The notes under the pieces were generated by a model. That model had not been told where the DNA came from. It made no database searches and worked only from the letters and a program-made list of their open reading frames with translations. Source: Marsupella aquatica (lineage: Eukaryota; Marchantiophyta). From it: a stretch of 64,000 nt of DNA. Where the stretch lies: NCBI GenBank assembly GCA_973895155.1, contig OZ316891.1, positions 19,902,001 through 19,966,000 of the forward strand, read 5' to 3'. Position numbers and translations under genes: made by a program. Below, in pieces: positions 1 to 13,582 of this stretch; within the stretch, counting starts at the first letter, position 1; each line of letters opens with the position of its first letter.

Positions 1-430
1 GAGAGCTCAAACGACAGCTTACCACAAACACAGCGACACCGACCTGTAGCTGGACGACCACCAACGACGAGCAGAGATGAAACAGCAAGTGGCCTACTCA
101 CCGATGAGTACCAAGAAGCTCGCTCGATCTCGAAGTCGAAGCGCAGAGTTGCGCAAAGCTCTCACGACCTCAGACGATAATAAGAAGAACCGAAAGGAGT
201 TTTAGGGTTGCGGCGGAGGGTCTTGTAACTGGGAGAGCCCCTCCTGTGTTGGCTAGTTGAAGATATTCGGTTCCATGGGCTTCACATCTGTACCCTTTGC
301 GTCACTCCCTCCCCTCGCTTAGGTTCCATGCGCTGGACCGATCGGTCAATCGACGGTAGGTGGGCATTCATTTCGGTAAACTCTGTAATCCTACGGCCGC
401 CCACTACTGTGATGGAGCTTATTAATTAAT

Positions 431-526
431 TAAGTGCGTCCTACGAAAACCAAAGCTTATGTTTTAAGTGCGGCCTACGAAAACCAAAGCTTATGTATTA
501 AGTGTGTGGCCTACGAAAACCAAAGA
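431..526. repeat. 34-bp tandem repeat, about 2.7 copies
   Basis: Copies of GCCTACGAAAACCAAAGCTT spaced 34 bp apart, the last one truncated. They lie in the gene-free left flank. Confidence 0.85.
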
Positions 527-2090
527 ATGGCGAAAAAGATGCTCCCTGCGCAAGAGTCCATTTATTGGACCAAACCATGGGGGTTCACTACCTTGATTGT
601 CTCCGTATTGGGTATGCCTTCCCTAGTGGTTGCCTCATGCTTGTTATTAAGGAGAGCCATGGTTTAGAGACTTCACTCTAGATCATAGGCTCTAGAAGGC
701 AACTTTTGATTGCAGATTATTAGTCAGATTTTGTGTAGGCTTTAATTCTAACAATATACTGGGCATTGCCGCCCCGCTCCTTTTCAAAAAAGTGCTGTGT
801 GCACTTTATTTTAGTGCCATGCTGAATGTTAATTATTTTGATCAGCCGAGTACCTATGCTTTATTACACTGAAGACTTCCAGATAAGACAAAGAAATGCA
901 GGTGAGTAAAGGAAATTGTTGAGACCATGTGGTCCTTACTATACAGGCATGTTGTCATCTTGGCCCATGCTTCCTTACCATGCAGGCACACATATAAAGC
1001 CTGGGTGAAAAGTTTATGATGGGAAGAAGAAATGTATTTTGATTTGTTTCCATCTATTTTTTATTTTTACTTATTACTTTTCCTGTTTTTAATAATGTTT
1101 GAAGGATAGGGGTGTTGTTGTTTTTTTGTTTTTCTCTTGGGTTTCTGGTCAAATTCACGGGGTCAATTTGAACCCTTGCCCACCTCTCGCACCTCTCCTA
1201 TTTTAATAAGGTCAGGTGGATGTTTTTGTTCCATTTGTTAGTGCAGGCAAATTGTTATGGCAAAGTGGTTCAACCTTGCACAATATTTGTTTTTGGCCCT
1301 CATTTAAACTTTATTTATCTTTGTTTCCCATTTCATTTTAACTTTATTTATCTTTGTTTCCCATTTCATTTTCTTTGCATCACCTGACATAGTTTTAGTT
1401 TGCATAGAGTTTCCTTTTTTGCTCCAATGGATTTTCTCCTTTCCCTATGGGATTAGTTTTCTTTGAAACCCTATTAGCATCAAACACTTTTTCACCCACA
1501 ATCTTTTATGTTGACCAAAAACATCCACATGGACAACACCTTGCACCCAAATTAGGTGATTAATTTATTTCCTGAGGGGAAAAGGAGTGAGGGGAAAAGG
1601 AGTGGATGGACATAGGAAGGGAATATATCAAGGGATACTCACAGTGCATCCACCTGGCCCTTGTCTTCCCTTAGCCTCAAGAAAGAAATAAATCACCTCT
1701 CTGTCCCCCTCCCCTCACCTGGGGAGAGAAAGGGGAGGGAGAGGAGGAGAAAAATGTTGCATGACCCTACTTGGACCCTCTTGTTGCTGTTGCCTGTCTT
1801 ACATAGATCTCTTCACCTTGCCTCAATGACACCTATTTTCCTCAATGACTTCCTCCAAGAAATTTTTTTGCATCCATTTGCAGAATCACATCTTTTTCAC
1901 ATGGAGATCGTTAATGCAAAGACATTTTTTTGGTATAGATTTGCACCATGACATCGCTGTCGCATGAGTATCTTCTACGCAAACACATCTTTTTCGTATT
2001 GATTTGCACAATGACATCTTTTACATGACACCATGGCCACAAGGACAATCATGCAATGCGCAGACATTGGGCTCTTGGATGCATATCTGT

Positions 2091-2313
2091 TTTTGGGCTA
2101 CTTTGGTAACATTTTCCTCACCAAAAGGAAACTCCAATTAACTAAAACAAAAGCTCCTACAGCGCATAATATTCATCTATGGGAGCAAAGCATTCTGGTT
2201 TTTTGGGCTACTTGGTAACATTTTCCTCACCAAAAGGAAACTCCAGTTAGCTAAAACAAAAGCTCCCATAGGACATAACATTCATCTATGGGAGCACAAC
2301 ATTCTGGTTTCTC
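2091..2313. repeat. Tandem duplication, unit about 110 bp
   Basis: Two copies from GGGCTACTTTGGTAACATTT to the CATTCTGGTTT motif, differing at roughly ten positions. Confidence 0.85.
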
Positions 2314-2547
2314 AGAAGGATTCTCAAAACCAGAATTGACCATCATGAAAACTTATGTTCTACTAAGATACTACTTATCTTGGGTGTCCAAAAATGCTCG
2401 GTCCATCAGAGTCTTCCGTCAAACTGCAGGTCAATCGTGGTGGTCCATCTGGGTATGAAGCTCAATCTGAGAATCAACTTCCACACTTCCTACATCAATT
2501 GTAAAATATATTCAAAACCAGAGCTTCTCCAGGCAATTTATTTATAG

Positions 2548-5500
2548 TCATTTGACAATTAAATTCAATATTCTTCCCGATACATAGATTTTCTTCTTGA
2601 TGCTTTTCCCCTCTAAGAATTTGGCAAACTTGCCACTCTCTACAACTGCGGCAAAGACAGTTTCTTCATCAGCCTCTACAGCCACTTCAATCGTTCCCCG
2701 CAGCTTCCCATTCATTTGCACAGGAAGGACGATACTCTCCTCTTTCCAGTACTCCTCCTTAGCCTACATCAGACAAGTGGGGTTCTTAGCAGCACATATC
2801 TGAGCTGTCCAGAGAATTCATGTCATCACAAAATGCAGCAACTATGAAGTTTCCTTGGCCTTCACTTCTATCAAGCTAAAGCTATTCAAAAAATATCACA
2901 CAAGGCGAGGCTCACCTCTGGCCAGCTTTCATATGACAGACTCTTTGGGTTCCCAAGACGGTACCATAACTCTTCAGCGATGTGTGGAGCAAAAGGTGAT
3001 AGCAGTAGAACAAATGGTCCCATGGCCGATCTTGGTCGATCACTCCACTGAGAATTTCGACAAGATGCACAAGAAATCAAACAAGATAGAACTTGTAGGC
3101 ATCACATAGAATAGCTGTAACTGATACGCAACCTCGCAAACGATTCGCACAGAACACGTCCACAATGGTCTTATATTCGGCCTCCCTAAACTGGGCCTTT
3201 GTTCATTCATTCCCAAAAGTCAGAGTTAAGTGGCTCTCGAAATTTCAAAGGCAACTATATAGTAATTAATCCAGCTCCAGCTTTGCATTTCTGTGAAACC
3301 GTATGTCTTGAGAGTATTCCATCCAAGCAGTTTCGCATGCTGTCAAACATACGCATCCTTATCTTTGATGAAGCCCTCATACCCTAAACATCATGCTTGG
3401 GTTCCACTTCTTTCGAACACAGACTATCTTACGAGTTTCATTGGTCAATGCACAGACTGAGACTGAAGACTGCTTTGCAGACTCACGTTAATTCATAACA
3501 GTAGCGACCTTACCTTGATGGCTGCGTTGATAAATTCCATCATGCCCGCTATGGCAGTGTTGAATCGCATTCCTTCTATATCATCAGTAACCTATCAATT
3601 TATATACACACTGGCGTCAGACAGTGTATTTGGAACCATCAATCACAGTCGCAAAACGTGTACTCCTAATTTAAAGAGCATCAAAATGATAAGGCAGCTA
3701 TGACTTGGGATCACTCCCTGACACTGCTTCCCATAAATCTCAGAGGAAAAAACTGAAGAACCTCACTTTGTGAATACAACGATGCAGTGTCTTCAACTGC
3801 TCCAGAGTCGGCGTAGAATCTGTTGCAAGTGAACCATCTGGATACATGCCTCCTCGAGCAGGCATTCCAACAACTAGCCTCCAAGCCCGGCCCAGAAAAC
3901 GATAGACTCCTTCCACACCATTCGTACTCCAAACTTTTGTCTCCCTGCGAGGTTAGTCAAGTCAATCATGTCCCGATCACAGCAGAATGACTTTCCAGAC
4001 ATGCAGGTGGTTAAGGACATGAATTAACGACTGTTGGAGACGAAGTCCATCTGGGAAGGGCTATCATTGCTGACCATATTCAATTAATAAACTAACAATT
4101 TAACGATGCCCCCGTAAAATTTGATCACTCATCAAGTCCGTCAAGAAGAGAAACTCATGATGAAGTGTCCTGTTGCATCATTCATCTCGGTAACAAATAA
4201 GAGCACTCATGTGAGGTAGCTACTCACTTTAGAGGTCCCATAAACATTTCGTATAAGCGTAGCGAGTCTGCTCCAAAGTCGTTCACCACATCGTCAGGAT
4301 TGATCACATTGCCTCTACTCTTGCTCATTTTATGAGCTCTAGCACTCACTCGGATACTTGGGTCAAACTTGAGCACAAAGCCATCCCCAGACTTTTGAAC
4401 CTGCATCAAGCCATCTGTTTGTTACAGCTCGGCTGGAAGAAAAATGGTAGTAACCAAAGCCAACAGCCATTTCAATTGTACCGGTTCTTATCACGCATGG
4501 GAATGTTCCATCGCAAACAAGCGCTGGATTAGAATTCTGCTAACCCACAAAACCATCAAAGCTCAAAGGCTCTCTTTCCCTGGTTGTTGGGTGATTCCAC
4601 TGTACTCAATTCGCACTTACCTCATTTTCTGGAACTTTCTCCTGCTGAAAACTTTCATCCACTGAATCAGCAGAACGATAATTTCCATCTACATCTCGGT
4701 AAGCTGTGTATTCAACCTGTAAGGTGAAAAGCAACAGTTATTATTTGACATCACAATCAAAGTGACAATGAATATCTAAAAATTTGAACGCATAAGATCT
4801 ACAGATTATACAATTGCTCGACACATACGCCCTGCTAATATGAGGTTTTCAAAAAGCGTTGCAACAAAAGTCCGCTAATTTAGCTTGTGCAGAGAAGAAC
4901 ATGACAAGAGTTTTTTGGCAACCCCGTAGCTTAGAGATGAAAATCTTTTCTAAGGAAACAGGTTCAACCCAAAGGTAATAAATCATCAGATACCTGACCA
5001 AGAATCATGCCCTGATTAACAAGGCACTGGAAAGGTTCTTTTGTTGAGACGACACCAATATCATACAGAACCTAGAGAGCACCAACAACACCCAGAGCAC
5101 ACATGAGAGGCTATAGACAATGGAAATATAACTGCACCAAGGGCAAAAGTAAACACCCCTACCGTGAACAGTTCAGCTTTCATACCATCCAACAAATCAG
5201 AAACGCGATCACTTGTCCCAGATAAGATTCTAAATACCACATGCTCAGAGTTAAATAACCCGCGCTACCGTGATAGACACAGCAGCCGGAAATTACCAAA
5301 CCCTTGATCAAGAGCTGCTGTGGGAAAACATCAGCCTAGAAGCATGCCATACGCTCTACAGAATCTGTCATTGACCACGAGCAAGAACATAGCCTTTTCC
5401 TGTTTTGATGGTTTTCAGACAAACCGTACTAAGACTTCCTTTCAAAGATAAAAACGCTGCATGGTTGTTACCTTGTGCCAGAACCTTGCATACAGTAGAT

Positions 5501-8500
5501 GCAAAACTGAATGCTCAGCTCCTCCAACGTAAAGATCTACAGGTCCCCAATATCTAGACAAATCAAACGCAAAATATTACAACAACGGTACCTTTGGGGC
5601 CTGCCACTTTGTAGTGTCACAAAATATGGTGAACACCGCAAGACTCATGATTGTGAAGATCTGTATTCAGAATCCTGAACCTGTGACCTTTCCCAAGGAT
5701 GACAGAAAAAGTTGACGTACTGTCAAACAATGAATACGTAACCTCAATGAGCATTACACGTACCTTTCCTTCTCTGGATCAACAAGTGCAACAGAGTTCT
5801 TGGGATCCATGAATCTAAGATAGTACCTGTTGCAAGTATCACAAAGGCCGGCATCAGATGTCGGAGATATAAATAGGGTCATGGCTCAATTCAAATACGA
5901 CCTGTCGAGACGCCAAGAAGCCAAGTTGTTTCCTACTGCTGCCTGGACTTCATATCTCCGTCCGCATTGAATATCGCAAAAGGCAGAGAACAAGGTCTTG
6001 ATCATACCAACAAGAACCTGCCCATTGCGGCATTGTATTCGTCTCTCGTTGAGCTTGTTTCCCTGTTTCTTTGTCAAATGTCTTTACCTGTTTGTGAGCC
6101 ACCAAAACATCACATACGCAACCAGAGTTGCAATGAATCCCAAACAAGGAAAGAAGCATTGATCAGACAAGAGTGGGGCAGCTAAGGTTGTGCAGTTAAC
6201 CTCATTTGTACGAACTTGTGAGGATCGTTATTCAATGAAGTCATCATCGTGTATGAATCTAGTGAATGAATATCGCCTATGACATACAAGATAGTAAATG
6301 CTCCTTCTGACTTCAGACATTTCCCATAAACTTCAAAGACAATGCACGTATCTTGGGTCTCATACGTTCAAACATCTCAAAGTACTTCAACACTGCATAA
6401 TAAGCCATTGAACGAAGCTTACCCAAGAGGTAGCCTTTGCTAATGGAGGCTCGCCAGTCCCAGTGGGTGTGAAGTCATCTATTTCTGGAAGTCTTATGGG
6501 AAGTTCACTCTCTGACACTGCTTGAGGCGTGCTTGACTCATCAACAAAAATAATTGGAAATGGTTCTCCCCAGTATCGTTGCCTGGCAAACAGCCAGTCC
6601 CTAAGCTTATAATTAACCTGTTTACAAAGAATCCCTTCTATATCAGATCAATAATATGGAAACCCAGTCACTCGATAATCCATCACACAGGACCAGCTTA
6701 ACAAAAAGCTGAATCATATTGCTACATATGTCAATCCACACATTCGTTATCAGAACCAACACCAAACAGGCTGCTTTTCCTAGAAATTACTAACAAATGC
6801 AGAGTAGACACAGTAACAGTACCTGTCTTTTCCCCTGACCAATCAGTTCAAGCCATTCAGTAATTTTGACAGCGGCTTCGGTGTTAGGTAGACCGTTCAA
6901 GTCAACTCCCAGCGAACCATAGGAAGAGTTGATAATAGTGCCACTGCCTGTGTAGGCACTTTTGCCGTCCAAGGCCCTATCTTCTCCCTGTGCAACGACA
7001 AACCTTATTGGAAGGCCGAATGCCGTTGCAAACTCAAAATCTCTTGAGTCATGGGCAGGGACTGCCATGATGGCTCCTGTGCCATAGCTGCAATTTACAA
7101 ACAACTTATTTGAGCAAATCGGATACATATACAAGTGTGCAATACATACACAGACGTGCCTCCAGTGAGAACAGTATGTTTGCTTCATAGATAAACACAG
7201 TCTACAACTGACCAATTGACTATTAAAGACTGGTCCTTTGACAGGGCACTGAAACACAAGATTGTGATGCCAGACGTAAATTAGGTAGCATACCTGCCTA
7301 GTACATAATCTGCAACCCAGATGGGTATAGCTTCTCCGGTTGCTGGATTTGTTGCTGTTGCTCCAGTAAAGATTCCAGATTTAGTCTTCTGAAGTTCTTT
7401 CCTCTCCAGATCACTCTTCCTTTTCGCAGCTTCAACATATTGTTCAACCTGCCCCACTTTTCTGTCGTCAAAATATATAGCAAAGAAATTCACTAAAGCA
7501 ATCTATTCAACTGGTCAACGCATTCAGATTTCAATAACTGCTTTGAATCAAAAGGAACCTTATATGCAGATACTTAACGACTCCACCCTGACAAATGCTT
7601 CCACGAACTCATTTGATTTCTGGATTGTCCCCACCGTAAAACATAATAGAGACTCAGCAGAGTAGTTGCTCCAGGCTGTTTAGTGGTCTAGCTCATACTG
7701 AAAGGGAAAAACGTACCACAGCCTGTTGCTCTACTGTAGTTAGCTGATCGAGCAAAGGATGCTCGGGAGCAATGACCAAGTATCTGTTCTTATCATCAGA
7801 AACACAAAATTGCCAAGTAAGCCCTATGAATAAAAAGTCTTTTGCTGTGGGCAAACTGGTCATGGCCATGCAAAAACAATCTTCCTGAGGGCTAAATTGC
7901 TCATTTGCTAAAATCTGTTGTGGAAAAGGAAAACAGCTCCACTTTGACAATAACAGATAACGGTCTAGTCAAACAGTGAAAGACTGAGGTTATGAGCTTA
8001 CGTGGCACCACAAATAGTGTCTGGTCTTGTTGTGAAAACAGTCAAACCGATTGAGCTCTCATAACCACCAGCACCCACAATATTGAAATTAATTTCAGCG
8101 CCTTCAGACCTACCAATCCAGTTTCGCTGCATGTCCTTGACGCTCTCTGGCCAATCAAGCGTGTCCAGGTCCTCCAGAAGCCGGTCAGCATATGCAGTTA
8201 TCTTTAGCATCCACTGTTTCATTGGCTGTCACACTAAGAAACGGAATCAATGGTCCAGCAAAGCGCAAGATGTGCTCTTTCTTCAAACGCTACCATCAAA
8301 AGAGAAACTCGAAAAAATTCCTCTACATACACGTGGATTTCAGTGTCGAAGCATGGACGAGGATGCACCAACTGTAAGCCTCCTCTTCTGGGTATATTTA
8401 GATTGAACCAAACGAGGATGTAGTAGATGATTACCTTTCGTAGCACTGGATAGCCGCCACGTTCACTTAGCCCATCAATTACTTCCTCATTTGCCAACAC

Positions 8501-10172
8501 AGTTCCAAGAGCTGGGCACCAATTCACAGGAACCTCGGCCTGCTCATTAAATACGATAGTTATAGGTCAATCCATTACATCAGCATTCAAATTGCCAGTG
8601 AATATTCTCCTAGTACAATCTCACTTGTACTCTTCGAAAGAATTATCACAGATAAGTATTCAGAAACCTGATATGCAAGGCCCTTGTTGAATAGTTGTAG
8701 AAATATCCATTGTGTCCATCTGTAGTAGTCAGGCTCCGTCGTTGAGATCTCTCGTTGCCAATCATACGAAAATCCTAACGCTTTAAGCTGTGAGATCAAA
8801 TCAATGGAAGGTAACCATTATTTATAGAGTGAAAAATATGAAACATATGGAAATAGGGAATGGATAGTGCGTAACGACAGAAAGAATCCCAGCCCTCGCA
8901 TGTGTTTCTGAATTTTCAAATTTGTTGCTTTCATCTTAGGGGCCTACCTGGCTCCTGAACCGGTCGATATTCTTCAGTGTTGTCTCCCTCGGATGAGTCC
9001 CTGTCTGGAAAGGAGGGACAGTCCGGCATTATGTTTTACTCAATTCAAATAGACCTCAGGACAACGAGCCGTCAGAACCTTAAGGTGCCAAGCACGCTGA
9101 AGATGGATAGAAGGCTCCTTTGTTTCTATAGTTTCAAGATCATTTAGACACACAATTTTTTTAGTAGTTATTCGAACGTGACTCCCATTAATACTGTAAG
9201 TCCATTCGTGGTTCTGAACAACCTGAATGGCATATTGCTCGGCTGGCAATCCGAAAGCATCCCAGCCCATTGGATGCAAAACGTTGTAGCCTCTCATCCT
9301 CTTGTACCTCGCTATAATGTCGGTAGCTGTGTATCCCTCTGGATGCCCTACGTGCAGCCCTGCACCACTATCACCCAACAGCATTTCCGTCAAAAAATCA
9401 GCACTGCTCTGGTAATCAATAGCTCACTTCTGAACGCCACCGCGTTGACATTCACATTCCTAGATTGGAGAGAATATATTGTGAGGCATAATCGTCACAA
9501 ATTTCGAAATCCCTATGTGCCATTGAGACTCTCCAGTTGTCCAGGGAAATGCAGTACTGGGAGCAACCAACCTGGGATATGGAAACATGTCCAACACGTA
9601 GAACTTGGGCTTGGAGGTGTCTACAGATTCCGGAGTACAAAAGGTCTGCTGCTCTTCCCATATGCGTTGCCATTTAGCCTCAACTTCCGGGAATGGATAC
9701 TGTAAAAGCTTCCCTAATTCTGTATCCTGACCCAATCCGTCCCCCTGTAAACAAGAGGCCCGGAGGTTTCAGAGCAATGCACTACAATTCCAGCAGTGAA
9801 CCGCATGGAGATGGCAGAACCCTGATCAACACAAACTCTCACCTTCAACAAGTCGCTCTCCTGCTGCTCGAGCTGTGCTGGAGGGGTGTTGATGGCCGCA
9901 TTGCAAAGGACTTCACACCGACTTGTGAATCCTGCTGCTGCTCTCCAAAACGGAATTTGTGAGCTGCTGCTCCTGCTGCTCCGGTCATGCTGAATGACTA
10001 TCCCCGATCTCAGCCTGCAGCCCAGAACACTTTCCACCCTACTACTACAAAGACGTCTGCTGCACACCGAAATTGGAATTGCCCTCCCTGCAAAGTTGAG
10101 CGCCAGGTTTTGCCCCATTACTGCCAGCCCTGCGAAACCCGCTATTCTCGATAATCCTCCATCTCCTGGCAT
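2548..10172 (-). CDS. Leucyl-tRNA synthetase, bacterial/organellar type (chloroplast and/or mitochondrial)
   Basis: Charges tRNA-Leu with leucine for organellar translation and edits mischarged tRNA. I rebuilt 21 GT-AG exons with continuous phase (3012 bp, 1003 aa): 10172-9843, 9744-9572, 9367-9223, 9004-8948, 8787-8668, 8539-8435, 8225-8002, 7783-7717, 7448-7294, 7087-6823, 6617-6423, 6087-6008, 5826-5764, 5553-5472, 5071-4994, 4716-4621, 4400-4228, 3944-3767, 3591-3514, 3047-2916, 2763-2548. Residues 1-110 look like a targeting region and match nothing I know. The class I HVGH signature is at about 173-176, the CP1 editing motifs TRPDT at about 376-380 and [12 protein letters not shown] at about 461-472, and KMSKS at about 769-773. 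Alignment from memory with the Arabidopsis organellar enzyme is continuous to the C terminus, and the length is slightly above that enzyme. The start is the ATG opening the first exon frame. Plant homologues are often dual-targeted, but the sequence does not show this. Exon borders are read by eye; the family call is very secure. Confidence 0.95.
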
Positions 10173-13100
10173 AGTGCTCCTCCCTCTCTCTCACTCTCTC
10201 CCCCCCTTCGTCGGCCTTCTCCCGCACCTACTCGTGCACTGTCATCCGCTTGGAGATCCACAATTGCACAGATTGGCAATGGCGACGGCATCCGCGTTCT
10301 CATGTGTATATTGTCTCCGACTTCAGCATATTTCGTATGATCCCGAAGCTCGTGTATTTTTGGATGTGTTTTTGAGCATGAGTAAAGCAAAATATTCAAT
10401 TGGAGTGTATCGAAAATCGCGCGTACCGTCTCAGAATTCACTACACCAAATAAATCATCGTTAAGACCTCCCCAACGCGTTTGCAGTCTTGGGACCTGGA
10501 GCTGTAGCACGTCGGTTCTCAAGACTCCATTGATCCATCGAACGAGAGTCTGCTCACAAGCTATGCTGGGTACCGGGGTGGTCTCCAGAAAAGCTTAGCA
10601 TTGGGGTGGGCGGGGTTTGTGGGCTAGCTCAGTTCGCGGGCCACACACCAGAAACCAGAATCTGTGCTTGCTCCATATCCAACATCCATATTTGTTCGCT
10701 CGAATACCAAGGATCCTGTTCTGGGCGATTGGACGGGGCTCTTTGTATCCACGTTTCTCTATCCACATTTGCCTCTCACTTTTTTTGACGGCAGCTTGTA
10801 TTTAAACCACACCTGCCCACATTAAAGGGCCCCTCACACCTGCCCATTTAATAAGAGGGCCCATTCGCTGGTGTTACCGTTTCCCCCTACACAAAGCCTT
10901 GGCCTTGTATTGACTTGGCCTTGTATTTGAACAGTGGACCATGGAGAGCTCTATTCAAATAGTGCGCCGGGTGCATTATATTGGTGTTCTGACTATGTGT
11001 TTTCATGTTTTGTTATATTTGTGTTTTGACTATGTGTTTTCATGTCTTGACCTTGTATTTGAACAATGGACCATGGAGTGCTCTATTCAAATAGTGTGCC
11101 CTGATATTATATTAGTGTGTATTCATGTTTTCATGTTTTGTGATATTAGTGTTTTGACTGTGTTTTCATGTTTTGTATTTATAGAAAGCTGTGTTCGAAT
11201 ATTGACGTTATGTTTGAATATTGACATTGTCATATATGATTATTGAATTTTTTATTATTTGTGCTCAATGTAGAATAGTTTAGGGTCAAATCTCAAACAA
11301 CTTGAATACAATGCCTGGGTGCTGTGTTAAAAGACCTTGTGTTTTGGGGGAAAAGTACTCTTTCTTATGGAGACCTAAAGAAATCCATTTTCTAACACAA
11401 CCCCGGGTGCTGTGTTCAGGGGAAGACAGTAGTGCTCATTCCTGGACCAAGTGAATAGTGTATTCTTCATAAAACCAAGTCTATTCCTAGTGGAAATGTA
11501 CAGGGTAATGGTCTCCAGAAGGGCCACTTGATACAAAAGTAGAACATATGTTGACCTGTGTATGCGGAGAGGCATAGGGGAGACTGTATAAGCATAATGG
11601 CCCACCACAAGCATATCGGCCAACATGAAGGGTATGTCTACCACAAACAGACCAGAAATGTTATGGCACAGACTATAAACAGGACTATTATCTTTTGACA
11701 CATACTCTCACTGTACTGCCCTGGCGCTTTTCCAGAAAATTATGAGCCTATGAATGTGTCAGACCGTTTCCTCACCATTATTCTGAGATAAAGTGACAAT
11801 GTGGCTGATCTTGATTGGCCCAAATGCTTCTTTAGTCAACCATTTCCCTTAACTAAAGGTATACAATGTATAATGAGAGCTACAGGTAACCCAAAGCTCT
11901 CATAGAGGTAGTTGTGGTTTCACCAAAGGGTTGTGAGGAACTTTGAGCTAAAAAGCTCAAGATTGATAGGATGGGAAAGGAACACCAACCACGGAGCGGA
12001 GGTCAGGAGTGGGTGTGATCTACATTTGTTTCTCCCACTTTGCCCACCCTAATGCCTGGGCGTACAGTACATGGGCCTAAAAATCACCTAGCCCCATGTA
12101 CTGTATGCCCGGCTAATTGTGCAACACCCAGGCACTCCGCTTGTCTGATGAAACATTTTTGTAAAGGGGTATGATCAGGCAGATGAAGTTACTTATCAGT
12201 TTATTGTCTGTAAACTTTTTGTCCACCAATTCTTCAGATATTGGTGAAGAGGATATGATAGTAATAAGATATGACATTCTCATTCACACTTTCATGACTA
12301 TCTATTTCATAGCATATATTGTAAAAGCCTTGATGGTGTACTTACTCAAAGGGAAAGTGGCTTCCTTGCTTAGCTTTTTTGCTCGTAAAGGTGTTTTGCT
12401 GTGTATAATAACTAGCCTATTGTAGTGTGGCCATTTCTCGACTGGATTTTGCATTGGTTTCCTTCCCCTTGGTGGGTTTATGCAATTAAACTAAGCTCCG
12501 CCCCTTCACCGTCTTTTGGAGACGTTCAAATAAGTTGGGTTTCACCCTGTCTGCCAGGCGAATCACATTCCTGCTCACCTAGATTTCCTCAGATCACTTG
12601 TATGGGAAGGTTACAGTGGGCATGAATCTCCACTTCCTCTCCGAGAATTGCACTATTGTAGTTATGCGGACATAGACCTGTGCCCTGACAGGATGAACCC
12701 ATTCCGGGGTGCGACTTCAAGAAGAAAAATGCACAAAACCACCAGTGAGTCCGCTCAATCTGAAAAGAGTAAAGGCCATTCAGCACAATCCCGACTAATA
12801 GTGAACAAGGAGCAAGACCTTGACCTCGAAGCAATTGAAAGAATCACCCCCAGGGAAGGAAAGGGCTCCCCTGGGCATAGGTCATAATCCACGTCTTGCA
12901 TTATTACAATCCAAACTGAAGTCTGGAGCAGGTCAGGACTTCTCGATTAGACTGTGGAGCCGAGTCAGAGCAATCTGTGGTCTTCAATGAGAAGTAAGGA
13001 TCATTATCACAGTTTGAATTCAAAGTGAATGTAAGGAAGACTCCTGCTTTTACATTTTTTCCCCTACATAACCCTGATTATGCCCTTCCGTAACTGTCCT

Positions 13101-13582
13101 CTATTGCAGATATGAAGAGCGTTTGCAACATATCACACATGCTTGCCCGTCGGGTCAATGTCACGGCCAAATACGTTGCCACAGGTGTTGACAAATGTCT
13201 GGCAATTATCTGGATTTGTCAACACCCGCTCTTCATCAATTTGAGTACTAATAAAGGTGACTGAAATATTTGACAAAGTAACACGTGCAAAACGGATGAT
13301 TCTGATAAGCTCCTTCAAGAAAGAATGTTGATCAAATTTGATTCATCAAAGTGCAAAAAGCAGCTCCAATTCCATGGACCGCAAGGAGGTCCCCATAGAA
13401 GAAGCATGGGGACAATGTCAAATCAAATAAGCCAAATTTTCCTAGTATAAAAAAGGAGAAGTCATTTAAACTCAATGTGGGGAAACCCGCGATCTGGTAG
13501 ACTCTAGATACAGCCCCTTCCACTACAATAGGTCTGGAAGGCTCAATTTCAAAAATGGTTAACAAAAATCTCTTCCTGTCAA
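10173..13582. other. Intergenic region between LeuRS and P5A ATPase genes
   Basis: Contains the LeuRS promoter/5' UTR (a CT-rich run at 10185-10206, GA-rich on the gene strand) and the P5A 3' flank. Two diverged copies of a block of about 140 bp with TATTCAAATAGTG lie at 10900-11180, and there is a hairpin at 12055-12114. No gene is supported; the short open frames have no recognisable motif. Confidence 0.6.
12055..12114. repeat. Inverted repeat with 20-bp arms
   Basis: The arm CCTGGGCGTACAGTACATGG and its near-perfect complement CCCATGTACTGTATGCCCGG are separated by about 20 bp. They would form a strong hairpin. Confidence 0.8.

Larger units (their letters stand above)
1..2547. other. Left flank without a supported gene
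   Basis: AT-rich sequence downstream of the leucyl-tRNA synthetase gene. It holds the 34-bp repeat at 431-526, a short tandem duplication at 1300-1375 (ACTTTATTTATCTTTGTTTC twice) and a tandem duplication of about 110 bp at 2091-2313. The first 230 bases are richer in GC and on the minus strand contain GTGAGT/GTAAGC-type donor sites. They could be 5' untranslated exons of a gene running off the left edge, but no coding is visible. Confidence 0.5.

Noticed and set aside
4900-4985. tRNA-like string with CCCGTAGCTTAGAG and GGTTCAACCC
   Set aside because: The stems do not pair and it sits inside a LeuRS intron.
10142-10522. 126-aa minus-strand open frame over the LeuRS start
   Set aside because: It overlaps the LeuRS first exon in another frame and has no family features.
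13332-13565. Open frame of 77 aa on the minus strand just after the P5A gene
   Set aside because: It lies in the 3' flank, starts with TTG rather than ATG, and has no known motif.
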